DNA from: Massariosphaeria phaeospora
Taxonomy: Eukaryota > Ascomycota > Dothideomycetes > Pleosporales
Length of the DNA stretch: 64,000 bases
Direction: 5' to 3'
NCBI GenBank assembly: GCA_011032825.1
Contig: JAADJZ010000032.1
Span: forward strand, 248,001-312,000
The position numbers and the translations under genes were made by a program. Each line of letters begins with the position of its first letter. The stretch's first letter is position 1. Under the pieces are notes generated by a model that saw only the letters and a program-made list of their open reading frames with translations, was not told the DNA's origin and ran no database searches. Of the stretch, positions 21,565 to 30,800 are shown one piece after another.

Positions 21565-23609
21565 TCACGAACTACAACTGCACTGCAGCAGCCCCCTATG
21601 CTTCGGCACATCGCCACAAAACCGCTCCTCTTCCGCCTCGTCCCAGCCCCAGCTCTCTTCGAAAGGCGAAAGCGCCATGTCCATGACTTTGTCTAGTATC
21701 TCCCTCTCGCCCTGCTTCTCCACGCGCTTGATCAGTTCGTCGAGGATCCAGGAGCGGGGCACGAACTGCGGTGCGCGGGTTAGCATGGCATGCTTGCGTG
21801 AAAGATTGTTAAAGGGAAAAAGGGGCTGCTTACATTCGGATTCACCGCGCGCATCGCCGCCTGGCGCTCTGCATCCTTATCATCCCCCCAGTCCTCCACG
21901 ACCCTCCACGACCAGTTCTCCAACCACTTCGCAATGCGCTCGCGCGACTCGTCCTCCTGGCGCGGCGCGTCGCCGGAGCGGAAAAAGCGGCCTGCGGCGT
22001 CCCTGCGACTCTGCTCGGTCTCTAGGTCCGCTAGCGTGAACGCCGACAGGCGGCGAAACCCATGGTGGAAATCGAGCTCGTACTTCTCGAGCACGTCGAG
22101 GAACTCGGAGAACAGGTCTTCGAAGTCAGACGCTTTGTGCGTGCGCAGGCCGAGCCGCGCCGTCATGAGGCGCGTGTATTCGGCGAGGAAGACGGCGCGG
22201 TACTCGTCGCCGCAGCGCGATATTATGGATTCGGCGCGCGCGACGACGGCGTCTTCGGCGTCCTTTTGCACGCCCTGCGTTACGAAGATGTCGTCGTCTA
22301 CGGTCGAGCCGGCGCCGAGAAGTTCGCCGAGCGCTTCGCCGAGCCGGACGAGGTTCCACCAGATGATTGTGGGTTGGTTACGGTAGGAGTAGCGCAGCAT
22401 GTGGTCGTCGTGGTTGGGCGTATACATGGGATCGAAGGCGTCGAGGAAGGCGAAGGGCCCGAAGTCGATGGATAGGCCGAGGATGCTGGTGTTGTCGGTG
22501 TTGAGCACACCGTTCATGAAGCCGTAGGCTTGCCAGGCGGCGACGGTGCGGGCGTTGTTGCGGATGATGGCGCGGTAGAGGCGGACATAGCGGTTCTCCT
22601 CGTCGACTCCTTCACCTTCAATTCTTTCTTTTGATACGCCGGTCTTGCTACGGTAGTGTGTGTCTTTCACATCGCCGAATGGGAGTTTCGATGGCAGCTT
22701 ATCCCAGCCACCATAGATATTCTCTGCTGTATAATCGGCCAGCTTTCGCAGTAGCGTCCTATCTCCTCTCATCCGCGGCAGATCGAATGTGCCGAAACGT
22801 ACCCAAGATTGCGCGAACCGTGTCACGATAGCCCCAGGCTCCAATGTTTCTCGTCGAACCTTACTGCCTTTGCAAAGGGTCAATGCCAGTGCTCGCGTCG
22901 TAGGAATCCCCAGCGCGTTCAAATATTCCGAAACAACGAACTCGCGGATAGATGAGCGGAGCACTGCCCTGCCGTCGGCAAATCGCGAATATGGTGTTCG
23001 CCCAGCACCCTTCAATTGGACTTCGTATCGTACCCCAGTGGATGAGCTGGTGGTTTCGAACAGCGAGATGGCGCGCCCATCACCGAGTTGGCCGGCCCAT
23101 TGTCCAAATTGATAACCACCATAGCATTGCGACCACGGATACACGCCTTGGTCGGGGTTCGACTCGTCCCAAGTTATGATCTTGTTACCCGCTACCACTT
23201 CCTTGAACTCGTCACTCTTTGCCTCCTCCTCAGCCAGGCCTAGATCCCGTAGGGCCCGCTTGCTCACGCAGAGTAGTTCGGGATCAGCCGTTGTTTCGGG
23301 GCGGACATAGGTGTATAACGCCTCCTTGACCATGCGCGGTCCGAGTGATTGCCGGGGTGCGGAGTGGGAGACAGAAGGAGTGGAGAAGGCCGGGTCGGCT
23401 GGGAGGTTGGACGTGAAGACATTGGACTTGGGGAGAGACCGGAGCGTGTGTGTGGCTTTCGGGTTATCATCGGAGGTTCCGTTGGGTGTAGTAGTGCTGG
23501 AGAGGTGGGCCATAGTTTGAGCCAGGCGCGTGAAGCTGGTCTTTGTTCTAGGTGTCAGGATGCGCTGTTGGACAATTAGAGGCCTAGCATTGGCTGCTCT
23601 TCGAAGCAT
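21565..23609 (-). CDS. selO: SelO/YdiU family protein AMPylator, mitochondrial (yeast Fmp40 type)
   Basis: Exons 23609-21834 and 21765-21565, with a 68-nt phase-0 intron, give 658 aa. SelO proteins are pseudokinase-fold enzymes that transfer AMP to protein hydroxyls and act in mitochondrial redox stress. The N-terminus MLRRAANARPLIVQQRILTP is basic and Arg-rich, fitting a mitochondrial presequence. Family motifs: YGGYQFGQWAGQLGDGRAI, QLKGAGRTPYSRFADGRAV, and the active-site stretch GVLNTDNTSILGLSIDFGPF. The short second exon carries the conserved end NPNFVPRSWILDELI and finishes in LQCSCSS, where some animal SelO proteins have selenocysteine. Two TTATCGATAA palindromes lie about 150 bp upstream. 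Confidence 0.93.
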
Positions 23610-23752
23610 AGGTCAAAATCGAGCGGAAAGAAGGCAAAGAAAGGGAACAGGAAGCAGGAGAGGAAGGATAGTGCAGGTGGCGAGGCGAGCAGTATTACTA
23701 CGATAATTGTAAGAATGATCCGCGGGTGGCGTCATGCCTCGGCGCAAGTGCC

Positions 23753-23773
23753 TTATCGATAAGTTATCGATAA
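23753..23773. promoter_or_regulatory. double TTATCGATAA palindrome upstream of SELO
   Basis: Two TTATCGATAA palindromes sit one base apart (23753-23762, 23764-23773), 144 bp before the SELO ATG. Each contains GATAA on both strands, so GATA-factor binding is possible. A third copy lies before the WD40 gene. Confidence 0.5.
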
Positions 23774-24150
23774 GAAAGTGGCGACGAGATTATCCCGATC
23801 TTCCAACGATCACAGCAGCACCTCTCACACATTTCTTCAACACGCATGTTCAAAGGCGCTCTAGGCTCAGTCTCCGGCGCGATATGTCAGACAGTGTAGT
23901 GTCAAGAGCTCGGACGCAACTCGGCGGTCCCAGAATGAAGTATCTCTGAGTCCCTTAACGCCCTACCCATGTATACGAAGTCCTTTCAATGACAGCAATG
24001 CGTTACTTATATCCGAGTAATTTCCCTGTGGATAGCTGCCAATCATTCTCAGTCAAAGCCTAACGGTGTGTTACTCTGGACAATTGCCTGTTTCGGACGA
24101 GCGTTGAAAAACCCCTTCTCGTTGTGGGGGCGTATTCCAACTTTGTGGAC

Positions 24151-24158
24151 TATAAAAT
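24151..24158 (+). promoter_or_regulatory. TATA box of the small secreted protein gene
   Basis: TATAAAAT lies 137 bp before the ATG of the small secreted protein gene and is followed by a CT-rich leader (CAGCTTCATCGTTCACTTTC). It is among the clearest core promoters in the window and points to regulated transcription. Confidence 0.6.
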
Positions 24159-24287
24159 ATAGAGGCAAGGCTGTGCCGGTATCATATTCAGCTTCAGCTT
24201 CATCGTTCACTTTCTGTTCTCGCGTTGCGTTACCTTGGTGCCATTGAAATCTCTCACACATTGCTGCTCTGGCCGACTTGAAACAAG

Positions 24288-24556
24288 ATGCACTCAACGC
24301 TCATTCCGGTGATCTTGTCGATTTCGTCTTCATTTGCTTTCTCATCTGTGATCAAACGCGCCGAGTACCCAAACTTACTGGAACCCCGATATCTTCTAGT
24401 GACCGATACAGAGAAAAGTATGAATGTGTGTGTCGGTGTGCTGGCAGAGTGTATGATGAGTGGAGGAGCGATGCATTCACGTACAACACATTGAATGGGG
24501 AGAACTTTCCGTATGATGTCACGTTGGCCGTTTGTACAGGCGAAGTTGGGTTCTAA
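24288..24556 (+). CDS. putative small secreted cysteine-containing protein (effector-like)
   Basis: Exons 24288-24364 and 24412-24556 with a 47-nt intron (GTACCC..ATACAG, phase 2) give 73 aa. The N-terminus MHSTLIPVILSISSSFAFSS is a good signal peptide, and VIKR just before the splice is a possible Kex2 site. The mature part starts EKYECVCRCAG and has four Cys in all. Reading through the intron gives a different 68-aa protein in another frame that shares the signal peptide. The splice joins a signal peptide to a frame that stays open to a stop, and a TATA box lies upstream, which favours a real gene. No known family. The donor is not a strong consensus, so the exon structure needs RNA support. 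Confidence 0.5.
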
Positions 24557-25013
24557 GATATGGGATAGGGACCGAGAGAGAGACTTCGTGAAGGTTTTGG
24601 TTAATTGATAGCAATGCAGAAGGAGAAACGAGGAGATTAAAATAGGACAAAGGAGAGGGCATATGGAGTCATTCCGTCTATGAAATATTTATGGTTCTGA
24701 TAGATCGCATCACTTAGTGCATGTAGAGAGTAAATTCTGCGTCTTGGGAAGTGACGGAAGCACTAGTGTGCATTGACAAGTGAGAATGGTGATATATGCA
24801 CTCTTTTCTGACTGCTCAAGGTGTTCGCACCATCTATGTAGTGATACGTTATCGATAAGGAAAATCGGCTAATGACTCGCGTATGTTTTTTCCAACCTCT
24901 TGGAACAAGCTCAACTACGACACGACCACACTAACATCACGCAGATCAAACGTCTAGAACAACAGTCTTGATTTCAGAGTTGTCCAATATTGGTGTTAAC
25001 GCCTTCTGCTAAC
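24557..25013. other. intergenic region before WD40 gene
   Basis: 457 bp with no gene. It contains the 3' flank of the small secreted gene and, at 24849-24858, a TTATCGATAA palindrome 156 bp before the WD40 ATG. Confidence 0.55.
24849..24858. promoter_or_regulatory. TTATCGATAA palindrome upstream of WD40 gene
   Basis: The same 10-bp palindrome as the pair before SELO, at a similar distance from the start codon (156 bp). Regulatory meaning is inferred from recurrence only. Confidence 0.4.
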
Positions 25014-26574
25014 ATGGACGGTCGCGAGATCCCCGGGTTCTACTTCGGTACTGGCTTCTCTAACCGGCTTTCTAATGCGCGGTAGCGGCTAACACTGGTA
25101 TCTTACAGACAGAGAAAAGAAAAAATACTTCAAGATCCAAACAGCTCGCCATGCTCCACGACCTGATTCGAAGTACTCGGTGGACAATGTCCGGAAAGAG
25201 CAGAAGAAAGAGCAATTCCAACAAGCCGAAATCAGGCACTCGAAACGGCGTCAGAAGGAGTCAATTGTGAGGAAGAACGGAAACAACTTCTTTTCCCAGG
25301 CCTATCTTGACCGAGAGATTGGATACAATCGCAGGACCTACTATGTGCGAAATGTCTGGTCCGGCGCCGTGGCAGCGGGACTGAGAGAGCAGCCTCGCAA
25401 AGTCGTCGACCGGCCTTTGAATCGTGGCATTCGCTACTTTGATCAGGATCCGGTTAGCAAGACGATATATGCGGTCCATGGGGACAACACTGTACATCGG
25501 CGTCGCCGCGCAAACAACACCGACTTCCCTCTACCGCCACCATCATTCGACGATGACGACCTTGCTGATGACCTGCCAAACGCCCATACCATTGAGCCAT
25601 GGGATATAGTTACACATACGACATCCCCAATCTCCTCGCTGAACTATCTTCCCGCCTCAGGGGCCCTCGCAATCACCACATTGGGTTCCGACCGCCCGCC
25701 TGACATCCACCTCACAGACCCAGATCGCGACTATAGTTTCGTGGGCGAGAAGTTCACACCGCAAGGCTGTAGAACGATCTGGGATGCAGCTCCTTGCCCC
25801 TCTTTCTCATCGTCACTACCATCTTCGTCCCACGTACCCGCCGCATCCATCGAACACCTTGCCGTAGCTGCCTCATCGTCGCTCCTCATGCTCGACCGCA
25901 GCGAAACCGGACACTGGAACTTGACCACCGTACTCAAGCTCAACACCGACATACTGTCTCTCGCCTGGCTCGCCCCCACCACCCTCACCCTCGGCTGCCG
26001 CAACGGCAAAATCCACATCTACGACCTCCGCTCCGGCGGCTCCTCGCACATCCTCACGCACCCATTCCCCATCTCCAAGCTACGCAGCGCCGGCGTCGAA
26101 ACCCGCATTCTCTGCTCCGGCCTACAAGACTCGCTCTCCCTCTACGACTACCGCAACGCGCAACCCTCACGCTCCTACACCGCCTCCCTAACCCCCAACC
26201 TCGGCCCCGCGCAATCCATCGTCTCGCCCAAGCGCCGCAAACTCGCGCGCCACGACCGCAAGATGTGGATCAGCTACTCGCAGCCCGCTATCGCGTTCCC
26301 GCACTACAACCCACATGATCTGGAACTCGACGTCGCGGTGCACGAGCGTCTGGGCGTGGTGGCTGCGGCGCAGGACGCGGATGGCGGGATTAAGGTCCGG
26401 ATGTGTAATTTGTGGACCGGGAAGGTGGTTAGGGATATGAAGGTTGGAGGCGGCAAGGCGAGAGAGGAGAGGGGGAGGTGTTTGAGGTTTGTGGAGGGCG
26501 GGGATGAGGATGGGGATGGGGGGGTAAGTCTTTGGACTACGCATGCGGGTGGCATTGGGAAGTATACGTGGTGA
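25014..26574 (+). CDS. DCAF4-like WD40 protein
   Basis: Exons 25014-25047 and 25109-26574 with a 61-nt phase-1 intron give 499 aa. The tiny first exon encodes MDGREIPGFYF, and the splice completes PGFYFDREKKKYFKIQ, the N-terminal signature of DDB1- and CUL4-associated factor 4. WD-like repeats can be followed: WDIVTHTTSPISSLNYLPA, LSLAWLAPTTLTLGCRNGKIHIYDLR, SKLRSAGVETRILCSGLQDSLSLYDYR. It ends in a final repeat, VSLWTTHAGGIGKYTW. DCAF proteins are substrate receptors of CUL4-DDB1 ubiquitin ligases; that role is inferred from the family. The repeats are divergent and fewer than seven are obvious. Confidence 0.78.
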
Positions 26575-27607
26575 TTTTCGGTGGTGAGTATTGATTAAGT
26601 TGGGAATTGCGGAGGCTTGATCTACCATAGACAGGTCCGTGTTATTATGCGAGACAGATGTGTCGCGGCGCCTTTGGAAAAAAGACCCATTGATCTGTGC
26701 GTGGTCGAAGTCGAGGGGCCCACCCCCGTGCACTAATTCGTGTCTGATGTAAGATAGATAGCTTTAGCCAATGCTCTTGACAGTATATAAGAAACTCTAG
26801 CAATAGCTAGCTAGATAGATTACTTCTGTCTTTACAAAGCTTTGCTGTAGCTAGTATACTAGGTAATGTGCTGGGAAAACTTTTAAAGGTGTAGAGGTGT
26901 AGGTAAGGTGCGCGTCTTTGTTAGCGGACACAAATTCATGCACGGAATGAGGCCTACGGGTGTGTTGGAGCACGCAGATGGCAAGCTCCTTCCGTCTCGA
27001 TAGATGTTTGTTTGATCCGAAGTTAATTAATGGAGCGAGCGTACCAAGTACAAAGTGGTGGAACAATGCACTGGAAAAACCTCTAAAAAAACGCGAGTGT
27101 ACACGTAGCTTGCAAAGTCACACATGGCACTGGTCTCTCGTTTTTGCATGTTTCCATTCATGATGTTCTACACAGGTGGCGTTCACCACTAACACAATCT
27201 ATCAAATGCACGTAGAAAACAACTCGACTCTCATACGATCCATCCTAATCCATACCCTTGGCCCCAATTCCGTCTATCACCCTCCTCATCTCTACCATCT
27301 TTGGTAAAGCCGCTCTGCCGTAGCACATTGTTATTCTGTGAGGACCGGATCGCTCAAAGGCGTCGCCATGCTCTTAGCTCCCACTCCCCCCCTGATGTTT
27401 TTTTGGTCTTTTTGATGTTTTTTTGGTTTTGTGATTTTCTTTTGAGTTTTTTGTTGTTGTTTTTGTTTTTGGAATTACTTTTTGTGAGTTTTCTGGTTTT
27501 TCTAGTTTTTGGAAAACTTTTTGTGGTTTTTGGTTTTCTGGGTTTTCTGATCTCGTCTCTTGGTCATAGTCGAAATTTGGCGTTGATGGTTGGGTAGGCA
27601 TTGTCCT
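26575..27607. other. intergenic region with MITE copy B and a T/G-rich tract
   Basis: About 1 kb. Copy B of the MITE-like repeat lies at 26725-26945. From 27396 to about 27545 the plus strand is almost purely T and G with runs of TTTTTGG; the minus strand could encode a Lys-rich peptide, but this is probably low-complexity 3' flank. No supported gene. Confidence 0.55.
26725..26945 (-). mobile_element. MITE-like element, copy B (inverted relative to copy A)
   Basis: About 221 bp. Ends are CCCCGTGCACTAATTCGTGTC on the left and CCGTGCATGAATTTGTGTCC on the right read inward, an inverted repeat of about 20 bp. The body matches copy A in reverse complement. No ORF. No clear target duplication could be read at the borders. 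Confidence 0.78.
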
Positions 27608-27806
27608 TCATCCGTCTAGCAGGTGTACGTTAGTATCAAGTTCCGTCAAAAGGCCACTTGTGGGCGTGAACTTACCGAAATGCCATCCCTTGCCCGCCAT
27701 ACTCCGTATCCCCCTCTTCTCCTCCCACTCTAGTATGCACCATAGTGAGTGCCGACAACCATCGCTGGGAGCGGCACATACTTGTTGCGCTTGCCCTGGC
27801 GCTTAC
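27608..27806 (-). other. alternative spliced 3' end of the coiled-coil protein gene
   Basis: Two good introns can be drawn over the 3' end: 27806-27730 (GTAAGC..ACTAG) and 27675-27616 (GTAAGT..TACTAAC..GCTAG). The unspliced stop TAG at 27732-27730 is itself the acceptor of the first intron. Splicing both joins codons in phase to a stop at 27608 and replaces the tail GTHYGAY with one ending GKGWHFDG. Either form may be real, and the second intron might also lie in the 3' UTR. Confidence 0.45.
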
Positions 27807-30800
27807 CGTTGTTACTGGCTGAGCGGTTGTCGTTATTGCCAGTCTTAGAGGTCGGCAGAGCGCGATCCAGGGCGGCCGGTGCGGAAGAGCCGGACGTCTT
27901 GCTCTCAGGCGTGCTGCCGCCAAACTTCGAGGCGCGGGCGGCTTTGTCGGAGGCGTGTTTGCTCGCGCCCATGCCTGAGTTGTTGGTCGGTTTGGCCTTT
28001 AGGGACTGTGCATAGGTGGGAGTCGCAGGCTTGGTTTGCTCTGGTTCAACTACCGGGGGTTTGAGCGCATTGGTGGACTTGGGGGTCTTCGGGGTTTCCG
28101 TAGCTGCCTTGTTCTTCTGCGCCCACCTGCTGGCACCCATGCCTTTGCTCTTAAACCCCTCGTCAGCCTTCGCAGGCACAGATTCCGTCGGCTCAGGAAT
28201 AGACGGCTCAGACTTGATCGGCACGGTAGCAGTTTTCGCCTCCTCAGTGGGCGTATCCTTCGCAATCGTTTCCTTCTGCGCGTGCTTGCTGGTGCCCATG
28301 CCTTTGTCCTTAGACCCGTCTCCCTTCACAGGCACAGATTCCGTCAGTTCAGAGATAGACGGCACCGCCTTTGTGGATACGATAGGAGACTTCGCCTCCT
28401 CAGTGGGCTTGTCCTTCAAAGTCGTCTCCTTCTGCGCCCACCTGCTGGCGGCCATGCCTTTGCTCTTGAAAGGCTCCCCTGTCTTCGCAGGCACAGATTC
28501 CGTCGGCTCAGAGATAGACAGCTCAGACTTCGTCGGAGCGGTAGGTGTCATAGCCTCTTCAGTGGACGTGTCCTCCTCGTCTGCGTGGTCGCTGAACACC
28601 TGGCCGATTGCTTTGAATGCATCAGAGGACTTCGAGATAACTGGCTTCGCGGGTTTTACTGTTGGCAAGTGAACCACAGCCGTCGACGTCCCCTTCCCCT
28701 TTGCGTGGCTGCTCGTTGCCAGGTCCTTGGTCTCCAACGGCTTCTCCACCTTTGCGCTCTCAGGCGCCAGCGACTCAACCTTTTTGGCGACAGGCTTCAA
28801 GTCAGCGCCGTTGTCGATCGGCTTGGACTCGCTGCTGGTAGCAATGGCCTTATTCGAGACGTTGGCAGATCTCGATTGCTGCGAAACCTCTTGATTGTCA
28901 CCCTTCGACTGGACATTGCCCTTGGGTCGAAGTGGCATGCTCATTGACCACGATTCTCCCTTAGGTCGAAGAGGAAGATCGTATGTAAACAGTTTGAGTG
29001 CTTCCGGCTCTTTCTGGGGAGGTGCTTGCAGACCAGGATTCGCCTGCTTGTTGCGGATGTCCTCGAAGGTCTTGCTCAAAGCTGCGAAATGGTTGGTCTC
29101 GAACGTCTTGTTCATGGCTGCGAATGGGTCGAGCATGGCGCGAGGCGCTCGAGGTGGTTGCAGCAAAGGTGTACCGAAGATTAAGTCCTTATCATGAGCA
29201 GCATCAGCTGTATTGCCGCTCAGTTCCGGTGCAACTGTGGACTCGGCCTTCTCCGTTGTCGACTCTCCAGCTTCTCCAGCTTCCCCAGCCTCAGCCATTG
29301 CCGTAGACTTGACGATGTTGACTTTGGCTTTGGGCTTAGGATTACCATCGTCTTCCAAAGTAGCGACAGTAGTTGTGACAGGTGGCAGCGACTCTTCTGT
29401 GGCGTTGACAAGGGGAACGTGGGTCTGAACGTTCACCGTCAACAAGGAAACCGGAGGGAGTTTGACAATGGGCCGAACTTTCGCATCAGTGTCCGTTTTA
29501 TAGCCTCGTAGTACCACGGCATCGGGCTCAACGCCAAGCGTACCAGGAGCTGTCTTCGCTTTCATAGCCAAAGGTGCGACCGGATCGTTCTTAGCAGAGA
29601 GAGTGAAACCCGGGGTGAACACGTTGGCGACTGCATTGAACGAGAACTTGCCAAAGGAACGCGAAGTGCTGTCCTTGCCAACCACCGGCTGAATCTTGGT
29701 GTCTGAGGACGAGCTCGCATGGTAAGAAACGCCCGGAATAAACGGAGCAGCAGCCAAGCTGACAGCCGACTTTCCAAGCATCTGCAACCCCGGAGGAGCA
29801 GCACTGGCAACCAAGCCCGCCGATTCGAGACGGTGCTGACGGTAACCCTCGTCGGCCTCGGCTCCACTCTGTTTGTGGTTCTCGGTGTAGTAGCTGTAGA
29901 ACACCAGGGGGCGTCCGGGGGAAGAGATCGTAGGCTTATCGATGGCTGTAGCTTTGGGGACCTCAGGCTCATATTTGGCAATGTAGGCCTCAAGTTCATC
30001 TTTGGAAGCAAAGACCTTAAGCTCATTCTGGGCGGTGAAGACCTTGGGCGGTTCGGCGGCAGGGAGGACCTCAGGCTCATCGTCGGCGGGAACGGACTTC
30101 GGCCCGTCTTCTGAATATAGCTCAAGGTCATACTCCATCTCAGTCTGGATGCGGGCAGCTTCGATTTCCGCTTCGATTGCGTCGAGGTCTTTATCTTCCT
30201 TTGTCTTGGCCGATACTTCCTCTTCGAACTCCTTCATCCGAGCTGCGTCAAGATCGCCGGAGATGTCCCGATCGAGGTTCTTCTTTGCGGTGAATGGCTG
30301 TATGTGGAGAGCTAGGACGTCTTCATGTTCTTCGAATTCCAGCGTGCGACCGGTATCAACACCTTGGAGAACGTCGTGCTGAGAGTCCTGCTCAGGTGTT
30401 TGCTCTGCCAGCGTAAGAGCAGCTTCCTCCTCTCGTTCCTTTACCGCTTGGGCGTGTATGATGGCCATCTGCCGATCATCAACGGCCTCGTCACCGCGCC
30501 GACAGGACTCAGTGAGCATCGCAGCGAAGATATCATCTTCATCCTCTGAATCAGACTCGGAAGATCCGTCGTCAGAGGGTTGAGATCCATCGGCTGCGCG
30601 CTTGGATTGGCCATCTTTCTCGGGGCCTTCAGCCTCTGCCGTCATGTCCTCTTCAGCGGTCTCGGGCTGAATTTCGATCGCGGGAACTTGAATCTTAGAA
30701 TTGGCGTCCTCAGAGTGCGTTTCAGGGACAACCACGTTCTCCGGCTGGTTGACAGAGACCTTTCGCAGCGCTGCCCAGTCGAGCTTGTTGGCTTTCTGAC

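Noticed and set aside
23140..23180. GGTTCGACTC, resembling a tRNA B box
   Set aside because: It lies inside SELO coding sequence and no A box or cloverleaf could be built around it.
27374..27601. Lys-rich 75-codon minus frame
   Set aside because: Generated by a T/G-rich tract; more likely 3' UTR or intergenic low complexity than a separate protein.
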